64,000 bases of DNA from Bryum argenteum (taxonomy: Eukaryota; Streptophyta; Bryopsida; Bryales; Bryaceae): assembly GCA_037043015.1 (NCBI GenBank), contig CM073330.1, positions 4,117,263 through 4,181,262 of the forward strand. The letters run 5' to 3'. The notes beneath the pieces were generated by a model. It saw only the letters and a list, made by a program, of their open reading frames with translations, was not told the origin of the DNA and searched no databases. Made by a program: the position numbers and the translations under genes. Positions 1-11,956 of the stretch are shown here, piece after piece. How positions within the stretch are numbered: the first letter of the stretch is position 1; the number at the start of each line of letters is the position of its first letter.

Positions 1-70
1 GATCAGTTAAGCTATGTTCCACCACCCTCCGTAAGCATGACAATGAAATTCATTAAAAACACTCCCGCTA

Positions 71-202
71 TCCCATTATAATTGTCGAGTAAGTTCTCTC
101 AAGTCTACCTTGAGAGGAAGAGCTTAAAATTGCCCAGTAGGTTCTCTCAGTTCTACTGTAGAGTGTAGAGTTGAGAGTACCTACTGGACAATCATAATGG
201 GA
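71..202. mobile_element. Fold-back MITE-like element
   Basis: The two ends form inverted arms of about 30 bp (71-100 and 173-202) that match at roughly 26 of 30 positions, beginning TCCCATTAT on each strand. The interior repeats parts of the arm (CCAGTAGG, GTTCTCTC), so the whole can fold back. No coding potential. A target duplication is not clear. This is read directly from sequence; assignment as a MITE is inference. Confidence 0.5.
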
Positions 203-858
203 CAGAGTGAATATTTTGATGGAGGGCTCACTTACTCCACGTTGAGAGAGAGAGTGATAGCTTGCTGCGGACTATGAAATATCAGCACACTTGCAGCACC
301 TCAGTCTGCTCAGAGCACAACAAATTCATCTGTTGGATGTAGTCGCAACCATACAGGAATAGCTCGATCCAAAGTACCGGAGCCTATGCACTTAGACCGC
401 CACTTGTATATAATCTGCATTAAGTCCAGTCGGTATTTGCATCACGAAGATTTTTTGTACCGACACTGCATTGCTTTCCACTCTCGTCTCTTGCGGTTCT
501 TTCCGGTTTAGGTCCAAAACCTGCTGAAGATCTGAGATGCCATCGAAGATACAAGATTGTTATGATGAAGGGGAGATGCAATTCTTGGTGCCATTGTTTA
601 GAGGACTCACATGCACCGAAGTTCATGGAGTCGAAGAGGTGGAATTACCGACCACATCAATTTACAATTTCGTGTAAAGGTTATGTCTTCTGCGTGAAAG
701 TGATTCCTTCATAAGATAAGTCTTGTTATGTGCCTTGAATCACACACGAAAACATGGAGGTTAGAAGTGAGCAAGAGGTGATGATCGTGAAGAAGTTTGT
801 GTAGTGATGGTTATTATACAAAGGCAAAGAATGGATAAAAACATGGGGTGATAGTTTC
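203..858. other. Gene-free stretch downstream of the ATPase
   Basis: Nothing recognised apart from short unsupported open frames. As it lies 3' of the minus-strand ATPase gene it probably includes that gene's 3' UTR and polyadenylation region. Confidence 0.4.
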
Positions 859-3800
859 CTATCGTTGCACCTTGACCTGCACGAGATCCGTGAGGCGAGG
901 TCTCTGATATCTCCTCAACATAAGCGAGGAGCAAACCACAGAAACGGAAGAGGACGCCATGGCGGCACCAGCAGCCCAGGGAGGGAGCTGCACAAATGAG
1001 AAAGGGTAGAGTACACCAGCGGCGACAGGGATGGCGAGCACGTTGTACCCCATGGCGAAGATGTAGTTCGTCTTGATGCGAGCAAACGTTTTCCGTGAGA
1101 GGTCAATGGCGGTGATCACGTCTTCCAAGCTGGAGCGCATCAGCACGTAATCCGCTGTCTCGATGGCGATGTCCGTGCCCGCGCCGATCGCTATGCCCAC
1201 GTCCGCGGCCGCGAGCGCCGGGGAATCGTTCACGCCATCACCCACCATCGCCACCACCGTCCCATCGCTTTGGAGCTCCTTGATGATGGTCGCTTTCCCA
1301 CCCGGGAGCACTTCGGCAAAGACTTCGTCGATACCCACCTCGTGGGCGACTGACTTCGCTGTCCGCCAATTGTCTCCCGTCACCATTATGCACCGGATGC
1401 CCATGCGCTGCAAGCCTTCCACCACAAAGGGCGCCTCGCGCTTGAGAGGGTCTGAGATTCCCACCACGCCGGCGATCTCGCCGTTGAAAGCCACCAGGAT
1501 GGCGGTTCCGGACGTGTCTTCTGTTTGCTGTACGTAGTCTTCGATGTCGTTGGAGATCGTGACGCCTGCGCTCCGCATGAGCTTCCGGTTCCCCACGAGT
1601 ACCGTCATGCCACTCACCTGGCAACGCACCCCCTCCCCTGGGACGTTCTCGAACGCGGACGCTTCCCGCATCCAACTCATGTCCCGGGTCTTAGGCATCT
1701 CTGCTGATCTCGGCGTCACTGGCTCGTTTGTTGCTAATACGAAGTGGTTGTGCGCGTGGTCTACAAGCGCCTTCGCCAATGGATGCTCGCTGCCTGCCTC
1801 CGCCGAGGCTACAATTGTTAGAAACTCCGCCAACGGCGTCTTGTTGAAGATTTTCACGCTTTGGTGCGTGACTGAGGGCTTGCCTTTCGTTAAGGTTCCT
1901 GTTTTATCGAACACTACGCATTGGACGCGGTACGCGCGCTCCAGAGCCTCCCCGCCTTTGATGAGGATTTTGTTGGTGGCTCCGACACCAGTGGCCACCA
2001 TGACGGCCGTGGGAGTGGCGAGTCCCAGAGCGCACGGGCAGGCGATGACGGTGACCGAAATTGCGAACATGAGAGCGAGGACGAAGTGGTTGCCGTTCTT
2101 CGGCAGCCAGGAATCAGGATACAGCCCCATCTTCCCCGCCGCATACCACGCCACGAACGTGAACGCCGCGATGGAGACCACCACGGGAACGAAGATGCTC
2201 GCAATGTAGTCAGCGTACTTCTGAATCGGCGCTTTCGACATCTGTGCAGTCTCAACGAGGTTCACAATCTGTGCCAGCGCTGTGTCACGACCAACGCGCG
2301 TGGCGCGAATGTGAATGACGCCGTTGGAGTTGATGGTGCCGCCGATCACCGCGTCGCCGACGTTCTTCGGCACTTCATTCGCTTCCCCAGTGATCATGCT
2401 CTCGTCCACATGGCTCTGGCCGAATGTGCAGACCCCATCTGCTGGTATTTTGGCTCCCGGCATCACTTTTAGTATGTCCCCGCGCTGGACCAACTGGGCA
2501 TCAATCTCTCGCTCGGTCAGTACCTTGCCGGATGCGTCCACCGTGAGCAGCAGGGCGGTTGATGGCTGCAATTGCAAAAGCTTGCCAATCGCCTCCGACG
2601 TTTTCCCCTTCGCAAGCACCTCTAAATACTTTCCGAGCAATACGAAGGTGATGAGCATGGCGCTCGTTTCGAAGTAAGTCGCGAGCGGGATGCCCGTGGC
2701 GGCCCCGTAAAGCACCGCACAGACGGAATACACATACGCTGCGGTTGTTCCGAGCGCCACGAGTACGTCCATGTTGGCTGAGTTTCGCTTCAGTGACTTG
2801 TACGCGCCGATGTAGAACCGGCGCCCGAGCACGAACTGAACGGGCGTGACGAGCGCCCATTTGAGCCAATCTGAGAGCAAAAACGGCCCACACTTCGCAC
2901 CGAGCCAGAGCTGCACTGCCCATATGTGCGGGCATATCACGCCGATGAACACGACCGGCACGCTGAACAAGCAACTCCACAGAAACGCCTGATACATGTT
3001 CCCGACTTCGTCACTGCTCTCTGGCGCTTTGTTCGTATACTGATTCGAGATCTGTACCTTGAAATCGCCAGTTTCTTCGAGCGCTTCCACTATAGCTCGC
3101 AATCCAATCACTTCAGGGTCGATCACGAGCTCCACTTTGGGGCTCAGAGGCTCAATACTGACCTCCTTCACTCCTCGCAATGAAAGAAGAATGGATTTCA
3201 CGGTGCTTTGTTCAACGAAAGAGAACATGCCGACAACAACGAACTTGACACGATCACTTTGACCGCTTGACATCAACGAAGCATCAAACCCTGCATCTTC
3301 GATTGCTTCGATGATTTGCTCGTTGTTGATCAGCTTCGAATCGTACTCAACTTGACCGATCTCAGTTACAAGGGCGACTGAGGCGCGCACGACGCCGTTC
3401 AAGTCCATGAGCACAGTCTCGACAGAGGTCTGGCACGCAGCGCAGGTCATGCCTAGGATTTGAAACTGAGCAACGACGTTCTTCACTACCGCCCGAGACT
3501 TGTCCTCTGTCACTGTGGTGCTCACCACGATCTCGGCATCGAACCCTGCATCCTCAATAGCCTCTTTGATGTCATCGGCCGTGACGAGATCGCCGTCGTA
3601 GATTACCACTGCTCGGTTCTGTAGCAACGCCACAGTCGCAGTCTCCACTCCTTTCAATTGCGACAGAGCATTCTCCACGGACGTCGAGCACGCCGCGCAC
3701 GTCATCCCCATCACGTTCACCTCTAACCTCTTCTTCTTAACCGAAACATCATCGCTGCTGCTGCTCACTCCGTTCAAGAGCGGCAAATTCTCAAAATCGC

Positions 3801-3864
3801 CGCGATTTACAAAACTCTCTTGCGTCGTCAACTGAACATGCTTAGCGGTATCCATCGCGCTCAA
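859..3864 (-). CDS. Copper-transporting P1B-type ATPase (HMA5/RAN1-like)
   Basis: Encodes a 1001-residue heavy-metal P-type ATPase that would pump Cu(I) across a membrane at the cost of ATP. Two N-terminal HMA domains keep the metal-binding GMTCAAC motif (cysteines at about 56/59 and 141/144). A third HMA-like domain (about 206-275) reads GMFSFVEQS and has lost both cysteines, as is common for the third repeat in plant homologues. The rest is canonical: TGE actuator loop near 492, CPC metal-site motif at 609-611, DKTGT phosphorylation site at 653-657, SEHP near 692-695, GDGVND near 875-880, then the YN and MASSSVSVV segments of the last membrane helices. Length and order match plant HMA5 and RAN1 (HMA7); I cannot separate them. 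The start is the first ATG, directly after a run of T residues. The frame is open throughout with no intron, which is unusual because vascular-plant orthologues are interrupted. No sign of decay. Confidence 0.95.
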   Translation of the reverse strand: MSAMDTAKHVQLTTQESFVNRGDFENLPLLNGVSSSSDDVSVKKKRLEVNVMGMTCAACSTSVENALSQLKGVETATVALLQNRAVVIYDGDLVTADDIKEAIEDAGFDAEIVVSTTVTEDKSRAVVKNVVAQFQILGMTCAACQTSVETVLMDLNGVVRASVALVTEIGQVEYDSKLINNEQIIEAIEDAGFDASLMSSGQSDRVKFVVVGMFSFVEQSTVKSILLSLRGVKEVSIEPLSPKVELVIDPEVIGLRAIVEALEETGDFKVQISNQYTNKAPESSDEVGNMYQAFLWSCLFSVPVVFIGVICPHIWAVQLWLGAKCGPFLLSDWLKWALVTPVQFVLGRRFYIGAYKSLKRNSANMDVLVALGTTAAYVYSVCAVLYGAATGIPLATYFETSAMLITFVLLGKYLEVLAKGKTSEAIGKLLQLQPSTALLLTVDASGKVLTEREIDAQLVQRGDILKVMPGAKIPADGVCTFGQSHVDESMITGEANEVPKNVGDAVIGGTINSNGVIHIRATRVGRDTALAQIVNLVETAQMSKAPIQKYADYIASIFVPVVVSIAAFTFVAWYAAGKMGLYPDSWLPKNGNHFVLALMFAISVTVIACPCALGLATPTAVMVATGVGATNKILIKGGEALERAYRVQCVVFDKTGTLTKGKPSVTHQSVKIFNKTPLAEFLTIVASAEAGSEHPLAKALVDHAHNHFVLATNEPVTPRSAEMPKTRDMSWMREASAFENVPGEGVRCQVSGMTVLVGNRKLMRSAGVTISNDIEDYVQQTEDTSGTAILVAFNGEIAGVVGISDPLKREAPFVVEGLQRMGIRCIMVTGDNWRTAKSVAHEVGIDEVFAEVLPGGKATIIKELQSDGTVVAMVGDGVNDSPALAAADVGIAIGAGTDIAIETADYVLMRSSLEDVITAIDLSRKTFARIKTNYIFAMGYNVLAIPVAAGVLYPFSFVQLPPWAAGAAMASSSVSVVCSSLMLRRYQRPRLTDLVQVKVQR

Positions 3865-6352
3865 TCAAAAAAAAAAAAAAAACTCCGTAAACCTCACCGT
3901 CACCGCAATCCCATCCCTAACCCAAATCACCGCCTCACCAAAACCTGAAACCCGATACACCTCCGGATCAAAACCCCGACTCCGATTCCGATATTGCGAT
4001 CTAATTCAAAACCCTACTCCACGAGAAGCGAATTGGAACCCACTTCCGCAAATCGTACCTGTACTAAAGATCTCTCATCCTTGCGAAGGGAGTCGATTCT
4101 CCTAGAGGTTGCCAACCCTACATCGATATCAAAGAGAAGGGTGGAGCAAGCGAGCGATGAATGATTTGCTACTCTCATAGTGATGCAAACCTGCAAAATG
4201 GAATGGGGAAGAGCGAAGCAAAAGCTTGATTGTTTGATTTGACCCCACAACCCCCTCCCGATCCGTGTTCCCCACGACCAGGAGCGCGAGCGACTTACGA
4301 GCAAGTATTGTAGAAGTACAATGGGCTGGCAACGTAACAGGAAGGTTCTCATGGGAAAAGCTATTTTTATCCACGCCACTATTGCTGCTGCCATTGCTGC
4401 TTCTGCCGTGTCGCTTTGCTTTCGCTTCTAGAAGCAGACAAGCCTGAAGGCGACAACAAGCAAAGCAAAGCAAGCCCAGCGGCTGTCGTCTCCTTTCCGT
4501 TGCTCACACTATTCACTTCCACACTAATTTAATCCCTACTGCCGAAAATACCCCAAAACGGGTCGTTTGGGGGTAAGTCAAAGGGTTTTTTCTTACCTTT
4601 CTGAAAAGTCAATTCATGATTCCAAATTCTTCACACCTTAGGAGATAATTACTGTCAAAGTTTGAAAACACTATTTGAATTCTGCCCAAGATTGCCCAAA
4701 GTGCGGTATTTGCTCTTTTATTCTCTAAGGTAGGAGTGGTGAAAACCGTCTGAATTTTAGCTTTGCATACTTGGAATAGTGGTGTAAATTTTTAATGATT
4801 TTTCGATGGTCCGCAAAGCTAGTGCAAATCCATCCGAAAAAGAAATAACATTTTTTGAGTAATCCTATAATTTCCTATGAATTTTTGAATCTGGAGTCTT
4901 AGGACTCCCACTACCCGAACATAGAGTGCTGCCTTTTTTGCAAGGTTGTATTCCGGAAACTGTGGGTTTGAATGTCCCAAAACAAATTTAAAAAGGTTCA
5001 TTACCTCACATAGGAGTTGTCCAAAACCGTTCAGTATGCATGGTTGAGCTGAAAATAGTGGATGGTGACAAAAATCACATGTGTTGACACAGTCGTGCAT
5101 GGTGACATGAAACCGCCATTTCCACCCACAAAGAGTCAATCAATCCATCAAGTTCATGGCGTGAACCAACCTCAAATGTTCCCAAAACCGGCCAATTTAC
5201 CATGATTTTTTTTAACTTTGGTTTTTTATGAATCACGTCGGACGGTTCTACAGACCCTACCATAGACCTACTGTGCGGGCAAGGCGGTTCTCACCACTCC
5301 TACCTTAAATCTACCCAAAATAAATAAGATTGCAAGAACTTCAAAATTCACCAATAATTGAAATTTTACTTTTTTTCAAGTTTTGTTTTAGTACTTGGAA
5401 ATAAGGTTTTAAGATATGATCCCACCATTTGGATCTTTCATCCAATTATTCTTCACATGCCATTATTATCATCAAAGTGGGGCCTCATGAAGTTGAATTT
5501 CAACATACTTCCATGTGAAAATTCAACTATTTCTTTGAAATTTGGCCAACTTTGACGATTATGATATCACAAATGAAAAAGAATCAATGGTTCAAAGTTT
5601 ACATCCTTGCCATATGTGTTTGAAAATTTTAGATCTTATTATAGCTAATGCTACATGACAATATTCGTAGCATGATTCTAAATTCAATCTTGTATTTTCC
5701 AATAAGAATATGTTCTTTAACCCCTAAAAATCCAGGAAAACCGATTCAGTTTTTTGAGATTTCGGGCAGCTCATTTTAAGGAGTCAAATTGTTATTTTTG
5801 CCTAAGATTCTTACTAGGTGCTCCCCATACCGTAATGTGTATGTGGTAAAATTTGCAAAGCCAAATTTTAATTTTATAACCTTCATCAAGAAATTTTAGG
5901 TTTCAAGCCCAAAACGAGTTGTTTAAAATAATTCTTTCTTAAGTATTCTTTTTTGGAAATATGTTCATTACCAAATTACTATTCAAATTCCAAAGTGTTC
6001 GAAGTCAAAAAGTTTACCAATTTTACAAGGGCAACCTCCAAAACTTTCAAAAACAATCTTCACAATTTCAAGTAATTTTACAATTTTTTTCTTTCAAAAA
6101 TTGCCAAAATTCGAGATTTTAAAACAAGATCTTACGGTTCAAAGTCTAAAACCAGAAAAAAAAAGTTTCTCCATTTCCCCATTTCCCAACGAAGGTGAAA
6201 AATGGCAGTTTTTGGTTTTGGAGGTCGAGGAAATGCTTGGATTTTTAGAAGTTAAGTCACAACAAAAAATCACGCTGAAAATTGTAGTTCAATAAGAAAT
6301 CAAAAGTTTCCATTAAATGTTTTTTTTTCTCCTAACTTACATACAAAATAAC
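3865..6352. other. Gene-free AT-rich region upstream of the ATPase
   Basis: The first few hundred bases, including an A-run at about 3867-3881, should hold the ATPase promoter and 5' UTR. The rest is AT-rich. Short open frames here have no recognisable similarity. An isolated TTAACCCCTAA at about 5717 resembles a piggyBac-type end but no partner was found. Confidence 0.4.
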
Positions 6353-6356
6353 AAAT

Positions 6357-6976
6357 GGGTGATGGTCTGGTTGGGGTACCCAAAAAGGTTGTCCCATGAA
6401 CAATTGCACTCTATGCTGGTGTGACAAACATATCCATTTTTAAACTGTAATACAATAAGACTTCATTAGATGTGGTTTTAGTTGTCTAAACTTATAATGT
6501 ATCAAGAAAAAAAATTAAAAATTAAAAAAAATATTTTGAAGTAATTTTATTTAATTTTTTAGTTGAAAAAGTAAGTCATGTCCCAATAACCTAAAATCCA
6601 TAGAATCAAGCAAATGGAATATCAACCATTTTTATTTTAATATGATTTTTGAATATGACCTACATCTTCTTGTATGGAATACAAAATAATTTATTTAATA
6701 ATAAAAAAATTAATTCATTGTGCACTATAATGCCTGCAAATCCCCAAATTCAACACTTTTTCCCTCATCTATGAATGGATCCAAAAAATTAAAAATCTAA
6801 AAGAAAATCTATAGGCATATATACTCGATTTCAAAGAGGTGCATGATATTTTATTTTCTATTTTAGGGTCTTTTTACTTGATTAAAATGACTAAATTAGA
6901 CAAACTTTGGAGGCTTTCAATAAAAATAACCTAATTAGTGTGTCCAAAAAGTGATACCCCAAGCTTACCATTGCCC
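6357..6976 (+). mobile_element. 620-bp TIR element, copy 1
   Basis: Non-coding element flanked by the 4-bp duplication AAAT (6353-6356 and 6977-6980). Its ends are imperfect inverted repeats of about 22 bp: the left begins GGGTGATGGTCTGGTTGGGG and the right, read inward, GGGCAATGGTAAGCTTGGGG. A near-identical copy lies inverted at 21213-21834, so the pair defines the element's edges precisely. No transposase; non-autonomous DNA element of unassigned superfamily. Confidence 0.8.
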
Positions 6977-7018
6977 AAATGATGAACGTCATTATTCTTT
7001 ATCACTCCAGTTCATTAA

Positions 7019-7068
<50 letters not shown>
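7019..7068. repeat. (AT)n microsatellite
   Basis: About 24 uninterrupted TA/AT dinucleotides. Confidence 0.95.
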
Positions 7069-7072
<4 letters not shown>

Positions 7073-9180
7073 TGAGATGTTCTTTGCATAGTAACTTCAA
7101 TTCATCCAAGTAGAGCCCTTCTTGATAGTGACTATATCATCTTTTTCTTTACCTATTGATAAGGTATTAGTTGCTGGGTACACTACTCTTGTTATGTTCT
7201 AAATGATAAAAAAAATAATATAAGTTACTATTTTTATATTTAAAAGTTGAATTCACTAAATTTTGATTCTAATAGATGAGATAATTATTATTCTCATTAT
7301 AAATCGTATCATTCAATAGTATTCTCACTTTCTGATTGCAATGACCCCATTACATTTACAAGAAAATATATGACCCTAAGACATCTACACCATATAACTC
7401 ATTGTAGCATTCACTGACCTGAAATCAACTCCTCTTTGCACTTCATTATTAATCCTCTATTTCACTAAGAATCCATGTGTTGCGATTAATGTTTTTCACA
7501 AAGTCAAGAGAATCAAAATATATTCTCAAATAAAACAAAACACGACTATACGTCCTCAAATTCACACATCAATCACATATTGATTCAATCAATTAATCAT
7601 TTGTCAACAACTTCTTAGTGAAACTTTACCAAGTTAGTTAGAAAAATACATACCTATTGTGACTTGTGTAATTATCATTGTTATAGGCTCACAATACTAA
7701 CTTCATGGGAAATTTGTTTACATCCACCCCGAGAAGGGTTAGTAGTCCTAAACCACTGTTGTTATATCTTCGTCAAGTTAAGACAAACATGCATTTTATT
7801 CAAACCAACCTCACAAAAGTTGGTGGTCTCATTTATTCATTTGAAAAGTTTGTCAATCCCAAAACTATGCCCTTGTAACCAACTTCCACAAAATGGGCAA
7901 GATATAAAGGCACGACTTTTGAAATCAAATTTGCCAAAACAAGACAGTTTCCTTCACGGTAACTTCCAGGAAATAAAAGTGAACATACAATAATCAAGAC
8001 TTGCAAGCTTATTAAAAGCAAAGGAGTTAGTAGACCAGGTCAGTCCATGGAAGAGGGGCTGGTAGTACAAGTGAGGCTGGGATGTACTATTGGGCTCAGC
8101 TGGCCTACGGGAAGGGGGGGGCTCGTACTGGAATGTGGACTCGTACTGGAACGTGGGAGAGCGTGTTCCCTTGGGCCCGTCCACGTGATGGACATCGACC
8201 TGAGTTGGACTTGCCACTTGCCGCTCCGTGATTTGTGCAACCCTGCCAAGTCAGCAGGGGGATGGCTTGTGAAACAACTCACATCGACTGATGTGGATTG
8301 CTCAACGCAGGCATCACTATGGCATATTTGTTGTGGGGTTAACCGTGCGAAGATTAAGGTTAATTTACAGTAGAGTGGTCTAAACTGGAGTAGGGTCTCA
8401 CAATGGAGCTCTAGTAATCTTCAGTCATAGGTATATAATATTTTCTCCATACAATAATACCCTGTATTCATTGTAAATACTAAGAGGTAACACTTTAGGG
8501 CATCATTTTAGGAAAACATATATATCCAACTTCAGAAATTCATAACAGTTGTTAAAAAGTCACCAGTTGAGGAAAATATGATGATTGCACTCGCTCGAGT
8601 ATTCTACCAACTTTCCCAATGCACTAAATTGCTTGCACAGGTAACATCCCTATAGATTTCGTGTGCTGAAAATTGTGTCAATTATGGCCACCTCACTATA
8701 AGTGGAAGTTTGAACATATTGGAAGCATCATATCTTGATGATTCCAATAAATTTGATGACTCTTTGTAAATTTTTATTCAACTTTTGGATTGAACTCACG
8801 GGTGTTTCCAAAATAACGCTGTTTGAATGCTCATGTTGAATATGTTGAGAAGCTATATCATTGTACCTTTTGCAAAGTTTGCCTAGTGGATAATTTTTGG
8901 TAGAGCTCCGATTTCAATCAATCCTCCTTTAGGTAATATTGTTGATAATGGCACAAACATTTGGAATGGAAAATATAAAGTAAAAGAAGTTCCGTGAGAA
9001 ATTTTTGTGCATGTGCAAAGTAACTAGAAGATTGGAGCATTTGGAATTGTTGGATTTGCTACTTTGGTGTATTCAACTCAAGGGTCAAGTTTCAGTAGTT
9101 TGAGCTATAGTTCAGTGTAGATGTGGTAATACATGTAAGTATAGGTGGTAAACTATGCACGTTAAAAGTTAGTGACTTTA
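7069..9180. other. Gene-free region
   Basis: Mostly AT-rich with no recognised gene. About 8040-8380 is locally more GC-rich and open in several frames on both strands, but none of the translations resembles a known protein. Confidence 0.35.
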
Positions 9181-9312
9181 AAAAAAAAGAAAAAAAAGAA
9201 AAAAAAGAATTTAAAAGAAAAAAGAAAAAAGAAAAAAGAAAAAAGAAAAATAAAAAAAATAAAAATATAAAAAAATAAAAAAATAAAAAAATAAATAAAT
9301 ATATATATATAT
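9181..9312. repeat. A-rich low-complexity tract
   Basis: Imperfect repeats of AAAAAAG then AAAAAAT ending in TA repeats. The long Phe-rich open frames on the minus strand are artefacts of this tract. Confidence 0.9.
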
Positions 9313-9532
9313 ACATGTAACTTTTTTGAATTTTGAGCTTTGTTGATAACCATATCCTTACTCAATTTTTCACGCGACCCTTTCATGAGTTGCTCATGGG
9401 CAGGCTTCAGACTTTACAAGGTCAAGCTTCAAAGTTTGCTATAATTTTACATTTGTTTTCTTCCAAAATTCGTCAAAATTGGAGATGCTGGAATTTTATA
9501 AAAGATTTCACTTGAATTTCAATTTTTTTTAA

Positions 9533-9894
9533 CCCTTAAACGCCCAAGCAAGCCCGAGGGGCATGATTCCAACAGAATCTTCCCTGTAGCTCTCACTGTA
9601 CTCAACTTTTCACTTATATTTTGATGTCAAACTGGTCACCTTCTTCTCATGCATTCAGAAAGTGATATTTCACAATTCAAATCTTAATTTGTATGAATGA
9701 TTTTGTGCTTTGAAAGGATTGTGGTAGGTAGGTTGGGGTTGTACATAACCTTGTAGGAGGTTGCAAGCTCATCATTGATTGGTCTATCCATGATGCCCTT
9801 GTTCAAAAAGTGCACTATTCATGATGCCCAAGTCCAAAAGATGCTGTGATCCAATTTTGGGCTGCCCGTTTGAGACCCCATGGGCGTTTAAGGG
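9533..9894. mobile_element. piggyBac-type MITE
   Basis: 362-bp non-coding element bounded on both sides by TTAA (9529-9532, 9895-9898), the piggyBac target site. The 14-bp termini are perfect inverted repeats, CCCTTAAACGCCCA at the left and its complement at the right; CCC starts are typical of piggyBac ends. The right TTAA is also the left target site of the next element. Confidence 0.85.
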
Positions 9895-10374
9895 TTAACC
9901 CCTAACCGTCTGAAAAACCCGAAATGGGTTTCAGCACTTTTGGTCAGGCTACTTGAAGGTCAAGAAATTAATATTTTTTTTTCAATTTTTTTACAGTGGG
10001 TGTATATTTGTATACTCTAAATGTGGTAAAAATCTTGGGGTCAAATTCACATTTGTGCATCTTTTATGGCACTTTCAAGTTTCTTGTGCCCAAAAGGGCA
10101 GTTCGGGCTGGACTCTGCACCAACGAGAGCTAAGCTAAATTTTGGGGCAGATTTTCGGGTAAGTGAGGACACTTACTTATGGGCAGTGGGTTTGTAGTGG
10201 GTTTAGGGTAACCCATGATCTTAGAGAGGAGATTGGCGGCTCTCCTCACTAAATGCACTATGACGTTATTCCAAACTCCAAGACAAAATACCAAACTACC
10301 ATGACCATGAAACGGTTGCAAGCATTTGAATTCAAATATCAAACATTCAGACTTCTCCTACTCTCATCAACAAG

Positions 10375-11397
10375 ATGGAACGTTTCAATTTCTCTGGAAT
10401 ACTTGGTTACAACACATGTGCAAATTGTTCACACAATCAACATACTCATGCAATTGAGAGCTCTGCCTGCAATGATAATTTAGCAATAGTGAGAGTTTCC
10501 AAGTCACCGAATCTGGTGTGTGAGTGTTGGACGACTGTGGCGGCTGCACAGCTCGAGACAAGTCCCGAATCTGCTGCAGGTGGGAGATCCTGCGAGGACA
10601 AACACACTGCGGCGTTGGTCGGCATCGAGTCGGAGGTGATCGGCATCGATCAACTGATCCAGTCCAAGACTAACCGGCCGATCTGTCTCTGCTGCAGCTT
10701 GAACTTCGTCGAGGTCTGGGGTGCCGCAGTCCACATCGACAGGGCGGTTGGCTTCTCCGGCAGCCACGGCGGTTTTCATCTTCGACCACCGGTTCAGCTA
10801 CTCCCTCTCGGCAAGCAGCAGGAGGACCGGCCTCGGCAGAACCAGGCAGACTGGCCTGAACGGGAGGTTGCCAATGACGGGCGAGGTGTTGGTCAGGGCG
10901 GTTTAGCAGCCGACGAGGTGCTGGTCCAGAGCGAGACTGCAGCCGGCGAGGTGATGGTCCAGGGCGAGACTGAAGCCGGCGAGGTCGGCCGTCCCGAGCG
11001 CGAGAGAGACTATGGCCGAGGTCGCCGGCCATGGTCGGGCGAGAGACTGCACTGGCGAGGTGTCGGTCTTCGGTCGAGACTGCTGCGGCCCGTGGTGAAG
11101 GCCGGCGGCAAGAAGAGAACTAGCAATCGGCGTAACGATCTTGTCGATTACTGCAAGAAAGCTTCATCATTCAATTCTGCAGAAACACAATTGATCGCAT
11201 GGGCAGAGAGACATAAATTGAATTCGGAGAAAATTAGTCGATTAGTGAGTCTCTTAGACCCAGATTACTTACAGAGTTTGCCGGTTCGGAAGAAGAGTCG
11301 AGTGTGGCCTAAGTTGCCTGAAGCTGTCAACTTCAGACATCACTTCTACGAGACAGTCGCGCTACGTGTTAGGCTGGAGAGATCAGCAAATTTTTGA
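10375..11397 (+). CDS. Unknown open frame inside the piggyBac element
   Basis: 340-codon open frame beginning at an ATG. I recognise no domain. The middle (about 10900-11000) contains imperfect repeats encoding Gly-Glu-Val-rich segments, in a GC-rich block unlike the AT-rich surroundings. The last 90 residues are charged and look like ordinary protein. It could be an N-terminal exon of the transposase gene or an accessory frame, or simply an open stretch. Nothing shows expression. Confidence 0.3.
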   Translation: MERFNFSGILGYNTCANCSHNQHTHAIESSACNDNLAIVRVSKSPNLVCECWTTVAAAQLETSPESAAGGRSCEDKHTAALVGIESEVIGIDQLIQSKTNRPICLCCSLNFVEVWGAAVHIDRAVGFSGSHGGFHLRPPVQLLPLGKQQEDRPRQNQADWPEREVANDGRGVGQGGLAADEVLVQSETAAGEVMVQGETEAGEVGRPERERDYGRGRRPWSGERLHWRGVGLRSRLLRPVVKAGGKKRTSNRRNDLVDYCKKASSFNSAETQLIAWAERHKLNSEKISRLVSLLDPDYLQSLPVRKKSRVWPKLPEAVNFRHHFYETVALRVRLERSANF

Positions 11398-11614
11398 TAG
11401 TGATTTCACTAGTATTGTGAGATCTCATTGGCAAGACAAGAAAGATGCCTAAACGATCTTCTAGCAAGAAGGCAAAGCAGATAGCATTTCATGTACCTTT
11501 CTTGAAATTCTAAATGAAATTTCATGACATTCTAGATCTATGTAAGTTGTAACCTCTCTCCTTTGTTGTTTACTCAGATGGAGTGGGAGGGAATCCCAAT
11601 TCGGAAGCTCAAGA

Positions 11615-11956
11615 TTGCACCAAGCTCCACTTCCAAACATACTTGCAGACGATCTATTTGAAGAAGAAGAAGTAGAAATACCTGTCTTCAACAACGATCT
11701 GCCAGATCTTGGACACGCCGTAGAGCTTGTTCCTTTGGCAAACATAAACACACCCTTCGATGGGGACTACCTTCCCTCACAAGAGCATGAACCACGACAA
11801 TATTCAATCCATGAAAAACTCTATGATTCTACAGAAGACTCTGATCCTGGAAACCATGTAGGAGGATTAGAGGACATCCTCTGGCCTCCGGAATTGCTTC
11901 TACAGACACGATTCTATGGAGGAACACGCAAGCAAATTGCAGAGGATCAGATTTGA
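11615..11956 (+). CDS. Unknown short acidic open frame
   Basis: 113-codon frame rich in Asp, Glu and Pro, overlapping the start of the transposase frame. Acidic N-terminal tails precede the DDD domain in many piggyBac transposases, so this may be part of the same gene with a splice or a frameshift between. Not otherwise identifiable. Confidence 0.3.
   Translation: MHQAPLPNILADDLFEEEEVEIPVFNNDLPDLGHAVELVPLANINTPFDGDYLPSQEHEPRQYSIHEKLYDSTEDSDPGNHVGGLEDILWPPELLLQTRFYGGTRKQIAEDQI

Noticed and set aside
1163..2980. Several frames of 110-220 codons overlapping the copper ATPase
   Set aside because: Shadow frames of a well-supported gene with all family motifs in its own frame.
5717..5735. TTAACCCCTAA as a second piggyBac left end
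   Set aside because: No inverted partner with TTAA was found within a reasonable distance, and the bases after CCCCTAA differ from the confirmed end.
9092..9386. Phe/Leu-rich putative membrane proteins
   Set aside because: Artefact of the A-rich low-complexity tract.
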